Shown piece by piece: positions 14,451 through 27,420 of a stretch of DNA of 64,000 bases. The notes below the pieces were generated by a model. That model did not search any database. It was not told the origin of the DNA and saw only the letters and a program-made list of their open reading frames with translations. The position numbers were made by a program, and so were the translations under genes. Within the stretch, counting starts at the first letter, position 1, and each line of letters starts with the position of its first letter. Origin of the DNA: Nipponacmea schrenckii (taxonomy: Eukaryota > Mollusca > Gastropoda > Lottiidae); NCBI GenBank assembly GCA_030562195.1, contig CM060201.1:29556067-29620066 (forward strand). Reading direction: 5' to 3'.

Positions 14451-14774
14451 GGATAGATACATTTTACTTTAGACTATTTCTAAACTAATTCAATGTTTAT
14501 TAGTAACTACAAGATACAATGTGTAACAGTACTAAATAGTATGTGAACAGAGAAATGCCATAAATCATAAATATCAAATAAATAAAAGTTAAAAAATACA
14601 AGTAGTTTGAAGTAAAATGTCATGTTATCTAATTTATCAGTTTAGTGATTAGGCCATTTCTTCACATACTCGTATAATGTTAACAAAACTTTGAAATCTT
14701 GCCAGAAAACAGCAATTTGTTATCAACCTGTTCTTATTACTTTTTTTAAATTTTAACACCTACACTCACATCAA

Positions 14775-15172
14775 ATTGTATATATTAACTTATTTATTAA
14801 ACAGCTAAATAAATCTTCTTACACATATATAAATCTTTCTAGCTTTTTTATTATACAGCTAAATAAATATAAGTACAAATATATATCACTCTTTATAAAA
14901 CTTATTTATAATACAGGTAAATAAATTTATATATCAATCTTTATAAAACTTATATATAATACAGCTAAATAAATTTTTATATCAATCTTTATAAAACTTA
15001 TTTATAATACAACGAAATAAATTTATATATCAATCTTTATTAAACTTATATATAATACAGCTAAATAAATTTATATATCAATCTTTATAAAACTTATTCA
15101 TAATACAGCTAAATAAATTTATATATCAATCTTTATAAAACTTATTCATAATACAGCTAAATAAATTTAATT
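14775..15172 (+). repeat. 48 bp AT-rich minisatellite
   Basis: About eight units with an exact 48 bp period in the better part ('ctttataaaa' at 14891, 14939, 14987, 15035, 15083, 15131). Core: acagctaaataaatttatat then atcaatctttataaaactta. Confidence 0.9.
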
Positions 15173-15454
15173 GTTGGTACTAAAACAGAAAATTGTTTCA
15201 TTGTCTTCAGATTGACATCAAATATTTTTAGTGTCTGTTTATCAGGGTACTAATCTCATGTTGATACTAATGGCAGTCGACTAGTATTCACATACTAGCT
15301 AATGATATTTCCACTATTTATTTGATGCTTGTCAGAGATAACATTCTCTCAGTCTAAATGACTAAGATGGATATTTTGTACAGTAGAAAGAATGCTATTA
15401 TGTTTTCAGTCATATTTCACAATACCATCAATTTGTGAATGATTTACAAGTTGA

Positions 15455-15755
15455 TTTGGACTAAATACAGTTATAATGAAAGTTAACAGAAAGCAACGAA
15501 TTCCTATTTATTAAAGAGTTATCTCCCATACATTTTATGTCTGCTGCTAGTAATTTTCTCATATCAAATTTTTCAATCATTTTCTGTCTCAAACAAGGTT
15601 GTTGTTTTGGGCTAAGTACAGGTGTAATGAAAGTTAACAGAAAGCAAGGAATTCCTATTTATTATTATTATTATTTATTATCTCCCATACATTTTATGTC
15701 TGCTGCTTGTAATTGTCATTTGAAATTGTCAATCATTCTCCGTCTCAAACAAGTT
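15455..15755 (+). repeat. 151 bp tandem duplication
   Basis: Two copies with period 151: aatgaaagttaacagaaagc, gaattcctatttatt, tctcccatacattttatgtc, tgctgct and tctcaaacaag appear in both. The second copy has an expanded TTA microsatellite (about 15658-15680). Confidence 0.85.
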
Positions 15756-16494
15756 TGCCGCCATACTATTGATCTAAAATCAATCACATGTGCTTTATAA
15801 CAGGTTTCATCTCTCTTAGTTCTGTTAATTTGTGCTAGGATAAAGTGTGTCAGCCAAATTTTTCCATTAAATGATTCCAGGCAGCTAATATGATATAAGA
15901 AAATTTCATGCAATATTTCTCAGACATATGGCATATCATGGATAACTTCTTGAAACCTTGGATACGCCATATATATGGTCTTTTCACTTTTTGGTACTGT
16001 TCACAAGCCTATAGAAAGGATTTGTTCAATGACAGAACTTATGTCCAATTTGTAAATGTAGTATGTGGTATCTAATCAAAAGGAAAATAAACCCTTGTCA
16101 AACTGATTGTGTTCTATCAATTATTTAGTGAAGTTTATTTCTCAAGAGACCTCTTACATTCACATCATAAAATTCTCTTCAAATCCAATTTCTGATGAGC
16201 ATTGTAATAAAGATTTCACTGTGTTTTCAGTGATGTTTCCCTAAAGAATTTAAAATTTATTGCAACTAATTTCAAATTCGAGGTTTAATGGAAATTGTTT
16301 TTCAAAACTGTGTATGTAGAGAAAACTTAAACATAGGGTCCATAATATTTCAGCAAACACTTAATTATAAATTAAATCTTTGATTAAGCAGAATCTGACA
16401 TTAAAGATCAGTTACAATAATGTTACATAACTTTTTATATTGATCTGACATTTATAAACCATGTAGAATTTTACATTTTGTCATTTATTTTACA

Positions 16495-17440
16495 TTTTAA
16501 AACATCCATTACTTATCTTTTGTTTTATCCTTCGTTTTACATTTTGAAACACAACCATTACTTATTCTATGTTTTATATTAAAAACATATATATTTCTTA
16601 TACTTTGTTCTATCCTTTGTTTTACATTTTTAAAAACACACCCATTTCTTATCCTATGTTTTATATTAAAAACAAACCCATTCATTTTCCTTTGTTTTAT
16701 ATTAAAAACACACCATTACTTATCCTTTGTTTTATATTTAAAACACACCTATTACTTTTCATTTGTTTTATATTAAAAACATATCCATTACTTATCCTTT
16801 GTTTTATATTAAAAACAAACCCATTCATTTTCCTTTGTTTTATATTAAAAGCACACCATTACTTATCCTTTGCTTTATATTAAAAACATATCCATTACTT
16901 ATCCATCGTTTTATATTAAAAACAAACCCATTCATTTTCCTTTGTTTTATATTAAAAACACACCATTACTTATCCTTTGTTTTATATTAAAAACACACCC
17001 ATTACTTATCCTATGTTTTATATTAAAAACAAACCCATTCATTATCCTTTGTTTTATATTAAAAACACACCATTACTTATCCTTTGTTTTATATTTAAAA
17101 CACACCCATTACTTATCCTTTGTTTTATATTAAAACATATCTATTACTTATCCTTTGTTTTATATTCAAAACACACCCATTACTTATTCTTTGTTTGTTA
17201 AAAACACACCCATTTCTTATCCTTTGTTTTATATTTATAACATATCTATTACTTATCCTTTGTTTTATATTAAAAACACACCCATTACTTATCCTTTGTA
17301 TTATATTAAAAACATATCCATTACTTATCCTTTGTTTTATATTTTAAAGTACATTCATTACTTATCCTTTGTTTTATATTTTATAGTACATTCATTACTT
17401 ATCCTTTGTTTTGCATTTAACAACATATCCATTACATATC
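16495..17440 (+). repeat. 36 bp minisatellite with a 107 bp higher-order repeat
   Basis: About 26 units of 35-36 bp, core cattacttatcctttgtttt then atattaaaaacacacc. Three unit types alternate (acatatcc, acaaaccc, acacacc) of 36, 36 and 35 bp, giving a 107 bp higher-order period from about 16656 to 17085 with four copies. Open frames of 75-117 codons in several frames are by-products with TTG starts. Confidence 0.9.
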
Positions 17441-18019
17441 CCATGGACCTTGCATCAACTTACAAAATATCATTATCAAACTCATCTAATAAATTCTGTA
17501 AAAAATAAAATGTTAGATTCTCAATGATTAAATATCAATAAAAATAACACTAACCACAAAAGGCTCACTCATTCCTTATTAAAACAAATAAAAACCATTC
17601 AGAAGTGTAATAAGCTTTCAGGAGATGACTATATGGTTTGTTCTCACTATATTTCCTCACATGTTTTTTTTTCTGACACATAAAAAAGTATCTTTATAAG
17701 ACTCATTTCTATTAGTCTCAATTGACTAGCTATAACAAAACATATCTTTTATGTCTAGTTTACAGTGCCATTACCTACAAAATTGCTTTTTATAGCTGTA
17801 AAGGATCAAAGAAAACAAAAACCAGACAATAGGCTGTTGAATCATCTACATTTGCCAGTCATGTCTGATTAGTGCTCCAGAATGCCTATCTGAACATTTT
17901 CTTACCAAATGTTACTAATTTTCTAGATAAATTCATCATGAACAGAGTCTCACTTGACCATCATATTTCAGCACTTCATTTATATTGAAATATTTTGCAC
18001 CAGGCCAATGTAGTATGGT

Positions 18020-18060
18020 TAAATCATGCAGTGTGCAATGAGGGATATCTGCTGAGACAG
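18020..18060 (-). mobile_element. SINE family 1, short antisense fragment
   Basis: catgcagtgtgcaatgaggg (18025-18044) is the reverse complement of the ccctcattgcacactgcatg block of the 43241 SINE. Only this segment is recognisable. Confidence 0.5.
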
Positions 18061-19009
18061 CCGCAATATTTAATCTTTTTCAATTTCCCATTGATCTTCT
18101 ATGTGCAACATTTGTAGCTTATTAGTCTCTGTTTATTGCCAATTACAAACCATAGAACACTAGCTTAAGCTACATGTAGCTTGACTTATGCTTATGACAT
18201 GGATATCCTCGCTTTCATTTAGGAATTCTATCTGACATTAATTCATTTCTTATTCTCTGGAATGGATCTGGAATAATCTGCTACAGAATCTACAGGGAAT
18301 AACAAACCATATTGTGGCAGGTAATAAAAGTCAGAAGTAATATCTAATTTGGATAATGGAATAGAACAACGCAGAAATGAAACTGAATTTAAATGGGTTT
18401 TTTTTGGTTAAATTTAAATCAAGCTCTTTTACAAACAAAATAAAGGATCAATTCAGGAGGATAAGATTCATTGCATCTATGAACTTTGTACTCATAGTTA
18501 CATATGCCTGCACAAGTAATTCATTGTTGTCTGGTACATAAGTAAATGTTGTTATCTCCCTTTAACCAAACTTCAAAACTCACAAGCTCTATATTAAAGA
18601 TGCACTTCACAGTTTGACCACTGAGGTTTACAAGACTTATTTTACAATTTATTTACAGGAACTGAAATATTAGTACTATCAAGGCATGATTGTCTTCATG
18701 AGGTTCTTTTGAGCTTCTGACCCCTAAGATTAAGGAATCTAAACTGTTTTTATTATTACTCATGTTGTGGGTTTAAACTCTTAATGAATGTTATTTTATA
18801 TCATATCATATTATAACATAATATTTCATTTAATATAAGGACCTAACAGTACTGATTAAAATTCATAATGCAAACTATATGGATAGTTTTAGCCATTTGT
18901 TTCACCAAACACAACGTAGTCTCAAAAAAGTTACAGTTCACCAGCAATGTTTTTGCAATAAATAGGAACGGAATAAAATATACAAATAAAAAATTCCTAT
19001 TTAAGGAAT

Positions 19010-19110
19010 TATGCATATTTTGTGTATTTCTGAAGGCTATTTACATATATTCAGGACCAAAATCAACCCCGGAAATTGTGAATCTCTCCCTTTCTTGTCA
19101 GCATACTTCT
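19010..19110 (-). mobile_element. Dispersed repeat, family D (antisense copy)
   Basis: ttcaggaccaaaatcaaccc followed by cggaaattgtgaatctctcc is similar to 58555-58590 and to the reverse complement of the 38148 head. Only the end is recognisable. Confidence 0.4.
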
Positions 19111-22100
19111 ATGTTAGCAAAGAACATCAAATTCAGCATCATAAACTGACATATGTGACAATAATGTTTTTATTTGTGTAGATGAAGATTACTGATACGC
19201 CTCTGTTGATATTTCTCACAAATGTAATACAAGACAAAACATGAATCAGTATTCAAGACTACAATATATTTCCCATAAAGTTCCAATGTCTAGCTAATAC
19301 CAGGTGTCATGTCTGACAACCTGAATACTAAAAGCTGACATTTTATTAGTCAGCTGACATGACACATTACAAAATTACAATAACTCTTTAAATTGAATGG
19401 TCGGTAATTCGATGATACTGAACTCTCATTCTCTTCGGACCAACCAGACCTCTTATTTATTGTCCGTATTTATTCCCTTGATCCACTTGTTCATTTGTGA
19501 TGTCAGTCACCCGATAGTGGACGTAAACTTGTCATCTACTTGCTCCTTTTCAGTGACCTTGATCAATATTCAGCATAATATCTTACATCCTGTCTGTCTA
19601 CACTTGATACAAATGTCTTAAAAGAGCAATTGCAAACTATTTAATTAAAATTTGTATTTTTTAACAAATTGTATATATTGAAATATTGTGTATTTCTTTT
19701 GTGGTTGTATACATGGATGCAGGAACATAGATCTATCAATTTAATACACATGTACTTGTCTATTTTTAGCCAAATTGTACATTGAAATATTGTGTATTTG
19801 TTTGTCCAGCCAGAACAAGGATCATAAGACAAACGAACAAAGGTAACAGAATGTCACCAATAAATTACCTTCTTGATCGTTTTCAAAGCCTCCCTCTCTT
19901 AACACAACTAACTCAAAACTAATCATATAATATATTGTTAAATGATTAAAATTTGATTATGCTATCAAATGAAATTTTCCGACGAATTTTACCTTCAAGC
20001 ATTACTAAGAAAAAGAGTTTTAATCCCATTGTCTGCTGTTGATGTGGTTGCTTCTGAAACCACATAGTCTATTCTTTTTAACAGACGTAACTTTGAGGCT
20101 TTGATAAGATCTATAGTTAAATAATCAATTAAAACAAAATGAATGGCAGAAAAATATATCAGGACATGGCAGAATGAAGAATGGTAAATATATTGAAACC
20201 AGAACCCACATGAAACTACTAGCAAACAATTGTCATTGACTGAACCTTGACTTGTTTTTATTGGGCAATTAAAACCAAAAACCTTTCTAAAAGCCATAAA
20301 ACTGGTGAAAGCATGGAGGAAACACAGTAAAGTAATGAGATTCACACACACAGTATGGGAAAATAAAGAGGAATCTTGAAAATACTGCATGTTATAAGAA
20401 TATGCGCACACTTGCTTGTCAATTATCAAAGACTTAGGAGGTCTATTTGATTTATGTGCTTTGTGTTAGAAAGATTCAATTTATTTGTTTTTTTATTATG
20501 AAGAGTTCTGTTTGAAGTTTGAACAGACGTATTAGAACAGCACTTTTTGAATAAATAAAAATCTAAACAAACCACAATTGCATTTAAAAGCAGACTGATT
20601 AATGTTCTGCCTTCTGTTCTACTTGACCACTTCTTTAAAAGTAAACTTTAACAATAGTTTTGAGACAATGCACCATTTGTGATATTTTTCAGAAATGTCA
20701 AATTCATATAAAACCTTTTAAAAAGATGCACAACCGTTTCTGCGTCTTTTAATTCAAACAAGGAACTTGGCTCATCTATGTGTTTCCTCTATTTTCTTTC
20801 CAAGAATTCAGCGCAAGTGCATCTTTACATACAAGTATTCCATTTCAGTCATTTTAAGTCTATCGCATTCAAATTTTAGCCGTCTTTGTCAAATTATGTG
20901 TTCTTTGTGATCCTTCTGTTTAAAGTCTACATAACATTGTTCATTTGACTGTCAATCACTTCTACCAAACCTTTCACAATTAATCGGACTGTATTTGTAT
21001 GAAAGTTGCTAAGAAAATAAATCTAAAGTTTTTATATTGTCAAAGATATTTCTGTGTTCTAGTTTTTGCTTCTGGTTAGAAAAAACTATAATGTCAAAGT
21101 TGACTGCTGATATTTTTAACAATAAAGCCATCATTCATTGTTCAATTACATATTACAAAACCAAGCTCTTCGAAATTGAAAAGCAAATTTGGTTACAAGA
21201 CAGCAGCAGGTCAAATAGCAGAAGGTCAAATACCACAATGCAAATGGCTATATTGTCTTTTTATGCGATTATCTCATTGGATACTGATGGCATAAAATGT
21301 CCATTCAAAATGTTTTCCAGCCATTCAACAAAACTAGTGTAGCTGCCAACAAAGCACACTTTGCTTACTGTGTAGCAGACCGCATTAGAACAAAAAAGTA
21401 AAACGTGAGCAAATTGCACTTCTGCAGAAATCAAAATATGTAGTCAGTTTCCTTCACATTTCATTTCAAATGCCATGTAATGACAAGCCTCATTACAATT
21501 CCATATATGGAAATATCATTAATTTCAATTTTCATGCCTTATTTCCTCGGAAAACCAAAAAATTCCAGTCCAATATGGAATTCAATAATAGAGATATTCC
21601 CTAAAGAGAAATCAGTATATATTTTTTTAGTTCTAGAAAATAGTTATTGATAGAGTTGCAGACTAGAATCTTGTCAAGAGTTTCACTGACTGGATGTAGA
21701 CAGGAAGAATAGAAGTGAAGACACACGAATAAAAAAATCACTGATAAGAAAAAAATTGCATACTGTTGATTTTACAAATCTGTATCTTTGTCCAAAGCAT
21801 TAGAAATTTTAACCTGACAGCTGTACAATATTAAAGTTTTTTAATTTTTACTGTCAAAAGATTCTTAAATTTCATATCGTGTGGCACAATTTGCCCTGGT
21901 TCAATCCTGGTCACTAAATGATTTATCATCCCAATTAATCTATTACAAGGAATGAAAAATCCAAAAGTTTCATTTGGACCTATAGTTCTAACAACTTCAA
22001 CTTCTAGAAAATTAAGTACTAGGTAATGAGACTCTAGACTCTAGATTGACATGACCGTGAGAAATTCATCATCTCCCTTTAAAAATTCTATTGGATTGAA

Positions 22101-22669
22101 GTCTGAATCTATTACGTTTTCTATCTTTGATGAATAAAGAGTTTAAAACAGAACATCATCAATTTAGTGAAACTGTTGACAAGAAATTCCTGGAAGTAAA
22201 AGAATTACCAGACAGTAGTTTCCTAAACATGAATCAAACTGGAGATCAAAGGAAATTAAAACTAAGTTTGTACTGTTTCACAAGGTAAATTAGTAAACGA
22301 CTTTTAATTAAGCTTTAATTATAACTCTCTCTTGGCCAAGTTTTCAAATTTGATTCTGAAATAGCTATAATTTAGAAACCGTTGTGTGGTCGGAATTTTT
22401 TATTAGACTACTTTACTTCTTGTATCTTTTAAAACTGTTCCTGTTTAAAATTACTGATAGTTTAAATTCTATTAACACAGAAATATGAAATTTTATGGAG
22501 TGTTACATCCTAAATTTTGTTCCTGATTGGACTTATAACACCATGAAGTGTGCAATATGAAAACATGTTGTATTTAACCTACACCAATTTCAATTTCAAA
22601 CCGTTGAAGAATCTAATCGTGAAGAGAATGTTCATAAAAAGATTTTGTGCCCCTTTAAATCTACCACTA

Positions 22670-22920
22670 TTATCATCAAAGAAAGGTTCATAACAAGTTT
22701 TTGAGAAAGTACAGTACATCTGAAACATCATCATTTAAGAAATATTCATAAAATGGTTCTGATCATGGACAGTCGCTCTAGAGACATCTACCACTGTTAT
22801 CATGTAAGAGATGTTCTTAAAAAGTTTTTTGAGCATGGACAATTTCTCCATCTATCACTGTTATCATTTAAGAAATGTTCGAAAAAAAGAATTAGAGCAT
22901 GGACTTGTCAACCCTTGACC
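22670..22920 (+). repeat. Loose tandem repeat, about 70-80 bp, three units
   Basis: 'taccactattatcatcaaag', 'taccactgttatcatgtaag' and 'atcactgttatcatttaaga' are spaced about 68-80 bp apart, each followed by 'aaatgttc' or 'gatgttc' and 'tttttgagca'. Confidence 0.6.
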
Positions 22921-24314
22921 TTTATAGGTGTCAGCAGTGCATCTGATCATTAACCTGAATCTCTTTTTGAGAATTGTTCGCTTCTACCCAACACCTTGAG
23001 AATCTTGATATCAACCATCTGTCAGATGAAACTCAAGTCAAGTTGTATAATAGGAGAGAAATCCCACCCTACCCATCAATCTAGACAGCATGTTTATTTT
23101 AAATTATCTAATTTTAGACTCCACTTCTTCTCCTACCTAGTGAGAAAATAACTTAATTGTTCTTTTGACTTTCAAGTTTCCGATCCTCTGTTTATTTTTT
23201 TCAACATTTCAAAGAAAAACCCACAGATTATATTCTTGAAAGGTAACTTGAAATGAAAATAATCTAGGGTATTTTTTCTAACAAGTGGACCAAAGATTCT
23301 GGCCTACTTGTCATGTTTTTCTGATCTATCTACATGTAAATGTAAAAAGTAAATCTTTGAGAATACAACTCAGAGGTTTATAAAGCTAAGGCAATATATA
23401 ATATAATAGCTACGAACAGTAAGCTATTTAAAATATAAATCTTTGGGTTATAATCTGTTGTAATGAATTGTTCATACCATGTCATTTCAGTGGCAAATGT
23501 TCATGTACATCAAATCTCTAATAACGGCTTTGACATGGTCTTAATAAGTTATTTTAACTAACCCCATTGCACTTTGTTTTGTAGGTATAGAAATGAGAAC
23601 AAAGCTAGCTGTATATATGACAAGTAATTTGATTGACTCAGATTTCCGAGAAAAATTCTAGAGCTAATTCTGATTAACATCGAGCTATAAATACATAATT
23701 TCCAGAACTTTTATTGGCTTTTTACCATGGCTTGAAGGAAATAAAATAAAATAAATATTTCCTTCTGGGCTAAGGAAGACGAACAAGGTCCCCAGGAAGT
23801 ATGACAAATTGGGATGTGATTTAGACACAATAGTTCCTGTTGTTTGGAAGACTTCTGCTGATTCAATCTAATTTCTAACAATCATAATATGGCATTACTA
23901 TTGCAAATTTTGTTGAGCTCTACAAATTTGCAAGACAAACTTTTTCTGAACAGGTCACTTGCAAAAATATAATATTCAACACATCATCTTCCTTTAAGAA
24001 ATAGTATAAAAATCGGATTTGGATAATGATTTCCATAATGAGACTAATTTAAACAGGATATTTCAATAACAACTAAAAATGTCTTATCAAGATATACCGT
24101 AATTGATCTAGAAATTTCTTTTTCTCTTTATTGGGATTTCCAGAATCTTCTTATGGATAGTTTGAATACAATATTCTTCCTGCCATTGTTGACACCAATC
24201 AAAGGGAAAGAAGTTTTTTTTCTAAAATATGGAAATAATTGCTTTTCACACTATTTTATTAATAGCCATTGCAATGTTGTTACAATATACACAAAGAATC
24301 TTTGAAATTGTAAC

Positions 24315-24525
24315 ATAAACATACCTTTCCCAAGTTTTTTAATTTTTTGCTTAAAATTGACATCTCATAATGAAGAAGTCATAGCATAAACCTTTCCCGA
24401 ATTATTTCAATTTTACTTCAAAATTGACATCTCACAATGTCAAGATAAGTCATAAAATAAGAAACCATTCCCAGTTTGTTTCATTTTTGCTTCCAAATTG
24501 ACATCTCACAATGTTAGGATGTGTC
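24315..24525 (+). repeat. About 70 bp tandem repeat, three units
   Basis: 'aaattgacatctca(t/c)aatg' recurs at about 24354, 24421 and 24495, each preceded by 'aaacctttccc' or 'aaaccattccc' and 'tttgctt'. Confidence 0.8.
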
Positions 24526-24929
24526 AGATCATCATCTTTTGGTAGTTAAAAGTCAAACTTTTAATCAAATTAATTAGTTGGGAAATGATTTTCAATAAAT
24601 CAAGCTCGGATGTAACCTTTAACTTTTTGCCAATAATGTTCTATCTTCTGGGTTTATTAGCACTACTACGGTATTTGGTTATTGACATGGTCAATACACT
24701 TTGTAAAGCTAGAGTCAACATCAAGGTCAAGCCCTGTCAATCTTACCGGTCACTACTAAAATACACTAACTAATGACTGGACACATGTTCTACAAACTAA
24801 CAATAAATCACTCCAATCTATTAATTTATTGGGATAATTGTGAATAAATTTGTGCCAAAGATTAAAATACTATGATACCTGGTCAAATATACTATTTCTA
24901 CAATCCAGATTGTACGCCATCTTGTTGTC

Positions 24930-25225
24930 TGGCTTATGAGCAGTGTTGGAAAAAGATTCTCAAGACTTAGGGGTAACTGACTAATTAGAGGGACAAATAA
25001 ATGTTGAGGTTGGGTTGAGATTCAAATTGCATAAACCCATGTAGGGGTTAGGTTGAGGTTGAGGTTAGGTTTGGCCTATGAGCAGTGTTGCTTCAAGATT
25101 CTCAAGACTAAGGGCATAAATAGGAGGCAAAGTAACTTAATAGATGGACAAATGTTGAGGTTGAGATTTACAATGCATAAATCTATTGTTGAGGTTAGGT
25201 TGAGGTTGAAGTTAGGTTAGCACAA
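24930..25225 (+). repeat. 142 bp duplication carrying TTGAGG/TTAGGT hexamers
   Basis: Two units (about 24930-25070 and 25073-25220) share 'tatgagcagtgttg', 'gattctcaagacta' and 'gacaaataaatgttgaggtt'. Each ends in ggttaggttgaggttgagg-type hexamer runs. They resemble, but are not, the animal telomere unit TTAGGG. Confidence 0.75.
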
Positions 25226-26123
25226 AGGTACAAGCCTCTAATGTGGCATCTAAAAGCGTTCCACTGCTTTTATGCTGATTACTACTTAAACTACCTAAAA
25301 ATAAAATAGACTGCTTGGGTTTATGTTTTGAATCAGACGCAAATGATCAGAAATATCTCTGTTTGACTATACAGCTATCTATAATAATAAAACTAGATGG
25401 TGATACACATGTACATATTTTGTAATTGTTGAGGGTGATTTAGTAAATTGATAGTAGTAATAAAACCAGTCAAACATGAACAACTGTTTGAGGGTAGAAT
25501 GCCTATAAAATATGTCCAACAGCTGTACATATTGATCTAGTCAGACCTTCACTCAGTAGTCAGGATGGTTGAATTATTTACAATTCCCACTATTTTGTCA
25601 TTCAACCCAAAAATACTCAAACTAATTTGGTAACTTGCCAATTCATATCCATGGAATATGCTATATATATTTTAAATTTTTTTTTAAATGTCTTATTTCA
25701 ACCCTTCATCAACTCCCTAAAGCAATAGCTTTACATATTTGTGTATTTGTTTATCTTGTAAATCTCTCCAGAAGGCAGGAATATCAGGTAGGTGTATTTT
25801 AATGTTGAAATCTTTAGTCTTTACTTGTAACCTAGGCCAGTGCTTCATTAGAATATCTCTCATAATAACCTAATACAAAACTAGCACACCTTAGATGTTG
25901 CTTCTCAAAAACTCCTACAATCAATGTTTGGGTAAATGTGGTATTTCTCAACTTCTAATTGATAGATTATATCCAAGATATATAAAGAAACAAATATCTG
26001 ACAATTTTAACAAATTAAATCAAAACAATTCAGAATTCACCCACAAACTTGTTAATAAGTTAAGTTTCATTATCCAATTAGATTACTTGTATTTTTTAAT
26101 TTAAGATGTTTTCAAGAATAAAG

Positions 26124-26343
26124 GCCCTAGGACCCAGCCAGGTTCTCAATTTTGTTTTGCCAATCACCACTAAGTGAATTTCCAATCGAGCCATTCACCC
26201 CTCGAGACTTGAGTACATAATATATTATACGTGATGTAACTTGAGAAACCTTAATTCGAGCCTGTCCATTCCCCCCCCCCTAGACCCGTGCCATTCCCCC
26301 TTTGGGGGTTAATTCACCCCCAATTGAGAACCGTTGCCCTAGG
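26124..26343. mobile_element. hAT-like MITE with 8 bp target duplication and poly-C tract
   Basis: GCCCTAGG occurs at 26124-26131 and 26336-26343, fitting the 8 bp duplication made by hAT transposases. The inner ends are CAGGTTCTCAATT on the left and AATTGAGAACCG on the right, the 'GGTTCTCAA' end typical of many animal hAT elements. A 10-11 C tract (about 26271-26281) and CCCCCTTTGGGGG lie inside. No coding frame. Confidence 0.75.
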
Positions 26344-27224
26344 GCTTTACAAGATTGAAAAATGTTATTTCTTCTAAGAGAATAAGATGGTGTTAATTTT
26401 AATATAATATTCTAACAGAACTATTCAATTCACTCTCCATATCAATTATGAATATCTTGCATATTTCTATTATTGAGACAACATTCTTTTCTCTTTACAA
26501 TTTCATGCTATAAAAATATGTAGGATGGAATTAGGAGATAGACTAAGATATGCTTCCTGCCATAAAGACTATCAGTGCATGCAATATACAGATTTGTACT
26601 CTTTTCTCAGTGCCAGATAGATTTGGATTATTTAGTCTTGTGAAGAATATCCATGTTCACATGAAATCCAAAAGACATGTTTAGTCTCTTTAAAAAAAGA
26701 GAAAATGTTCACACTTTGTCAAAAATTATCTGGACCTAGTCCTACCATCATTTACCAAATTAAAATGAAAATAAATTGAGTTTTGTGTCTTACTTTTCTG
26801 CACCTATTTCTTGATCTTCTTTCATTTATATATCTTTTATCATCATATCGCATGCAAATTTAGAAAAATGTCAAATCCATATATATCACACATGTATAAT
26901 GTTATTTTGTCGCCAAAAGTTATTGAGTTGGAAAAAGAATCATGTTGTGTAGCCAAGAGAATGGAATCAATACTAGCAGGCTATAAACTGTAAATTATGG
27001 ACAAGTCTTCGAGACATTGGTGATAAATTCATAAATCATATTTAGTTTAATAATGAAAGCGTCTGCAAGTTATTTAAATTGTCGTCTGTTTGTATCGAAT
27101 AATAAACTAGTCCTGTTCTCAAATTAAAACACAGATTAGTGGCTAGCCCAGACCAATAATGGATGCTTAATAAATGTTTACAAGAACAACCTGATTATAT
27201 CCATGTCCCTTTCTTTTTGTTTTA

Positions 27225-27420
27225 AACAAATGAAATTAGTTTAACGTCCTACTCCTCTGCACCTTATGGGCTACTCAAGACGTGTAATTCTATGCAGTGT
27301 GCAATGAGGGAAATTTTTCTTGGACAGCAGCATCAGCTTTCTCTTTGTGATTTCCAACTGTCCAAATCCGAAAGTTCATCTCGATCTTAGTGCGAAACTT
27401 GCTGACTCTATCCCAAGCCT
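27225..27420 (-). mobile_element. SINE family 1, antisense rearranged copy
   Basis: Read on the minus strand: gagatgaactttcggatttg, then ccctcattgcacactgca, then ataaggtgcagaggagtagg and acgttaaac. This keeps the order of the 43241 SINE, with an internal deletion between the first two blocks. Confidence 0.7.

Larger units (their letters stand above)
17441..24314. other. Long AT-rich stretch without recognised genes
   Basis: Contains a small SINE fragment and a family D fragment (listed). A 144-codon minus-strand frame at 19995-20429 starts at TTG and has no recognisable domain or splice context. 'cttaaagaatgg'-type duplications near 22680-22900 ('gagcatggacaattt', 'atcatttaagaaatgttc') form a loose two to three unit repeat of about 85 bp. 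Confidence 0.35.

Noticed and set aside
16569..17508. Several open frames of 74-117 codons (peptide repeat LFYIKN)
   Set aside because: By-products of a 36 bp repeat without stops; several start at TTG.
19995..20429. 144-codon minus-strand open frame
   Set aside because: Starts at TTG (plus-strand caa at 20427-20429), no recognisable motif, no splice sites of note; likely chance.
24930..25225. Telomeric repeat tract
   Set aside because: Hexamers are TTGAGG and TTAGGT, few and mixed, inside a local duplication; not a TTAGGG array.
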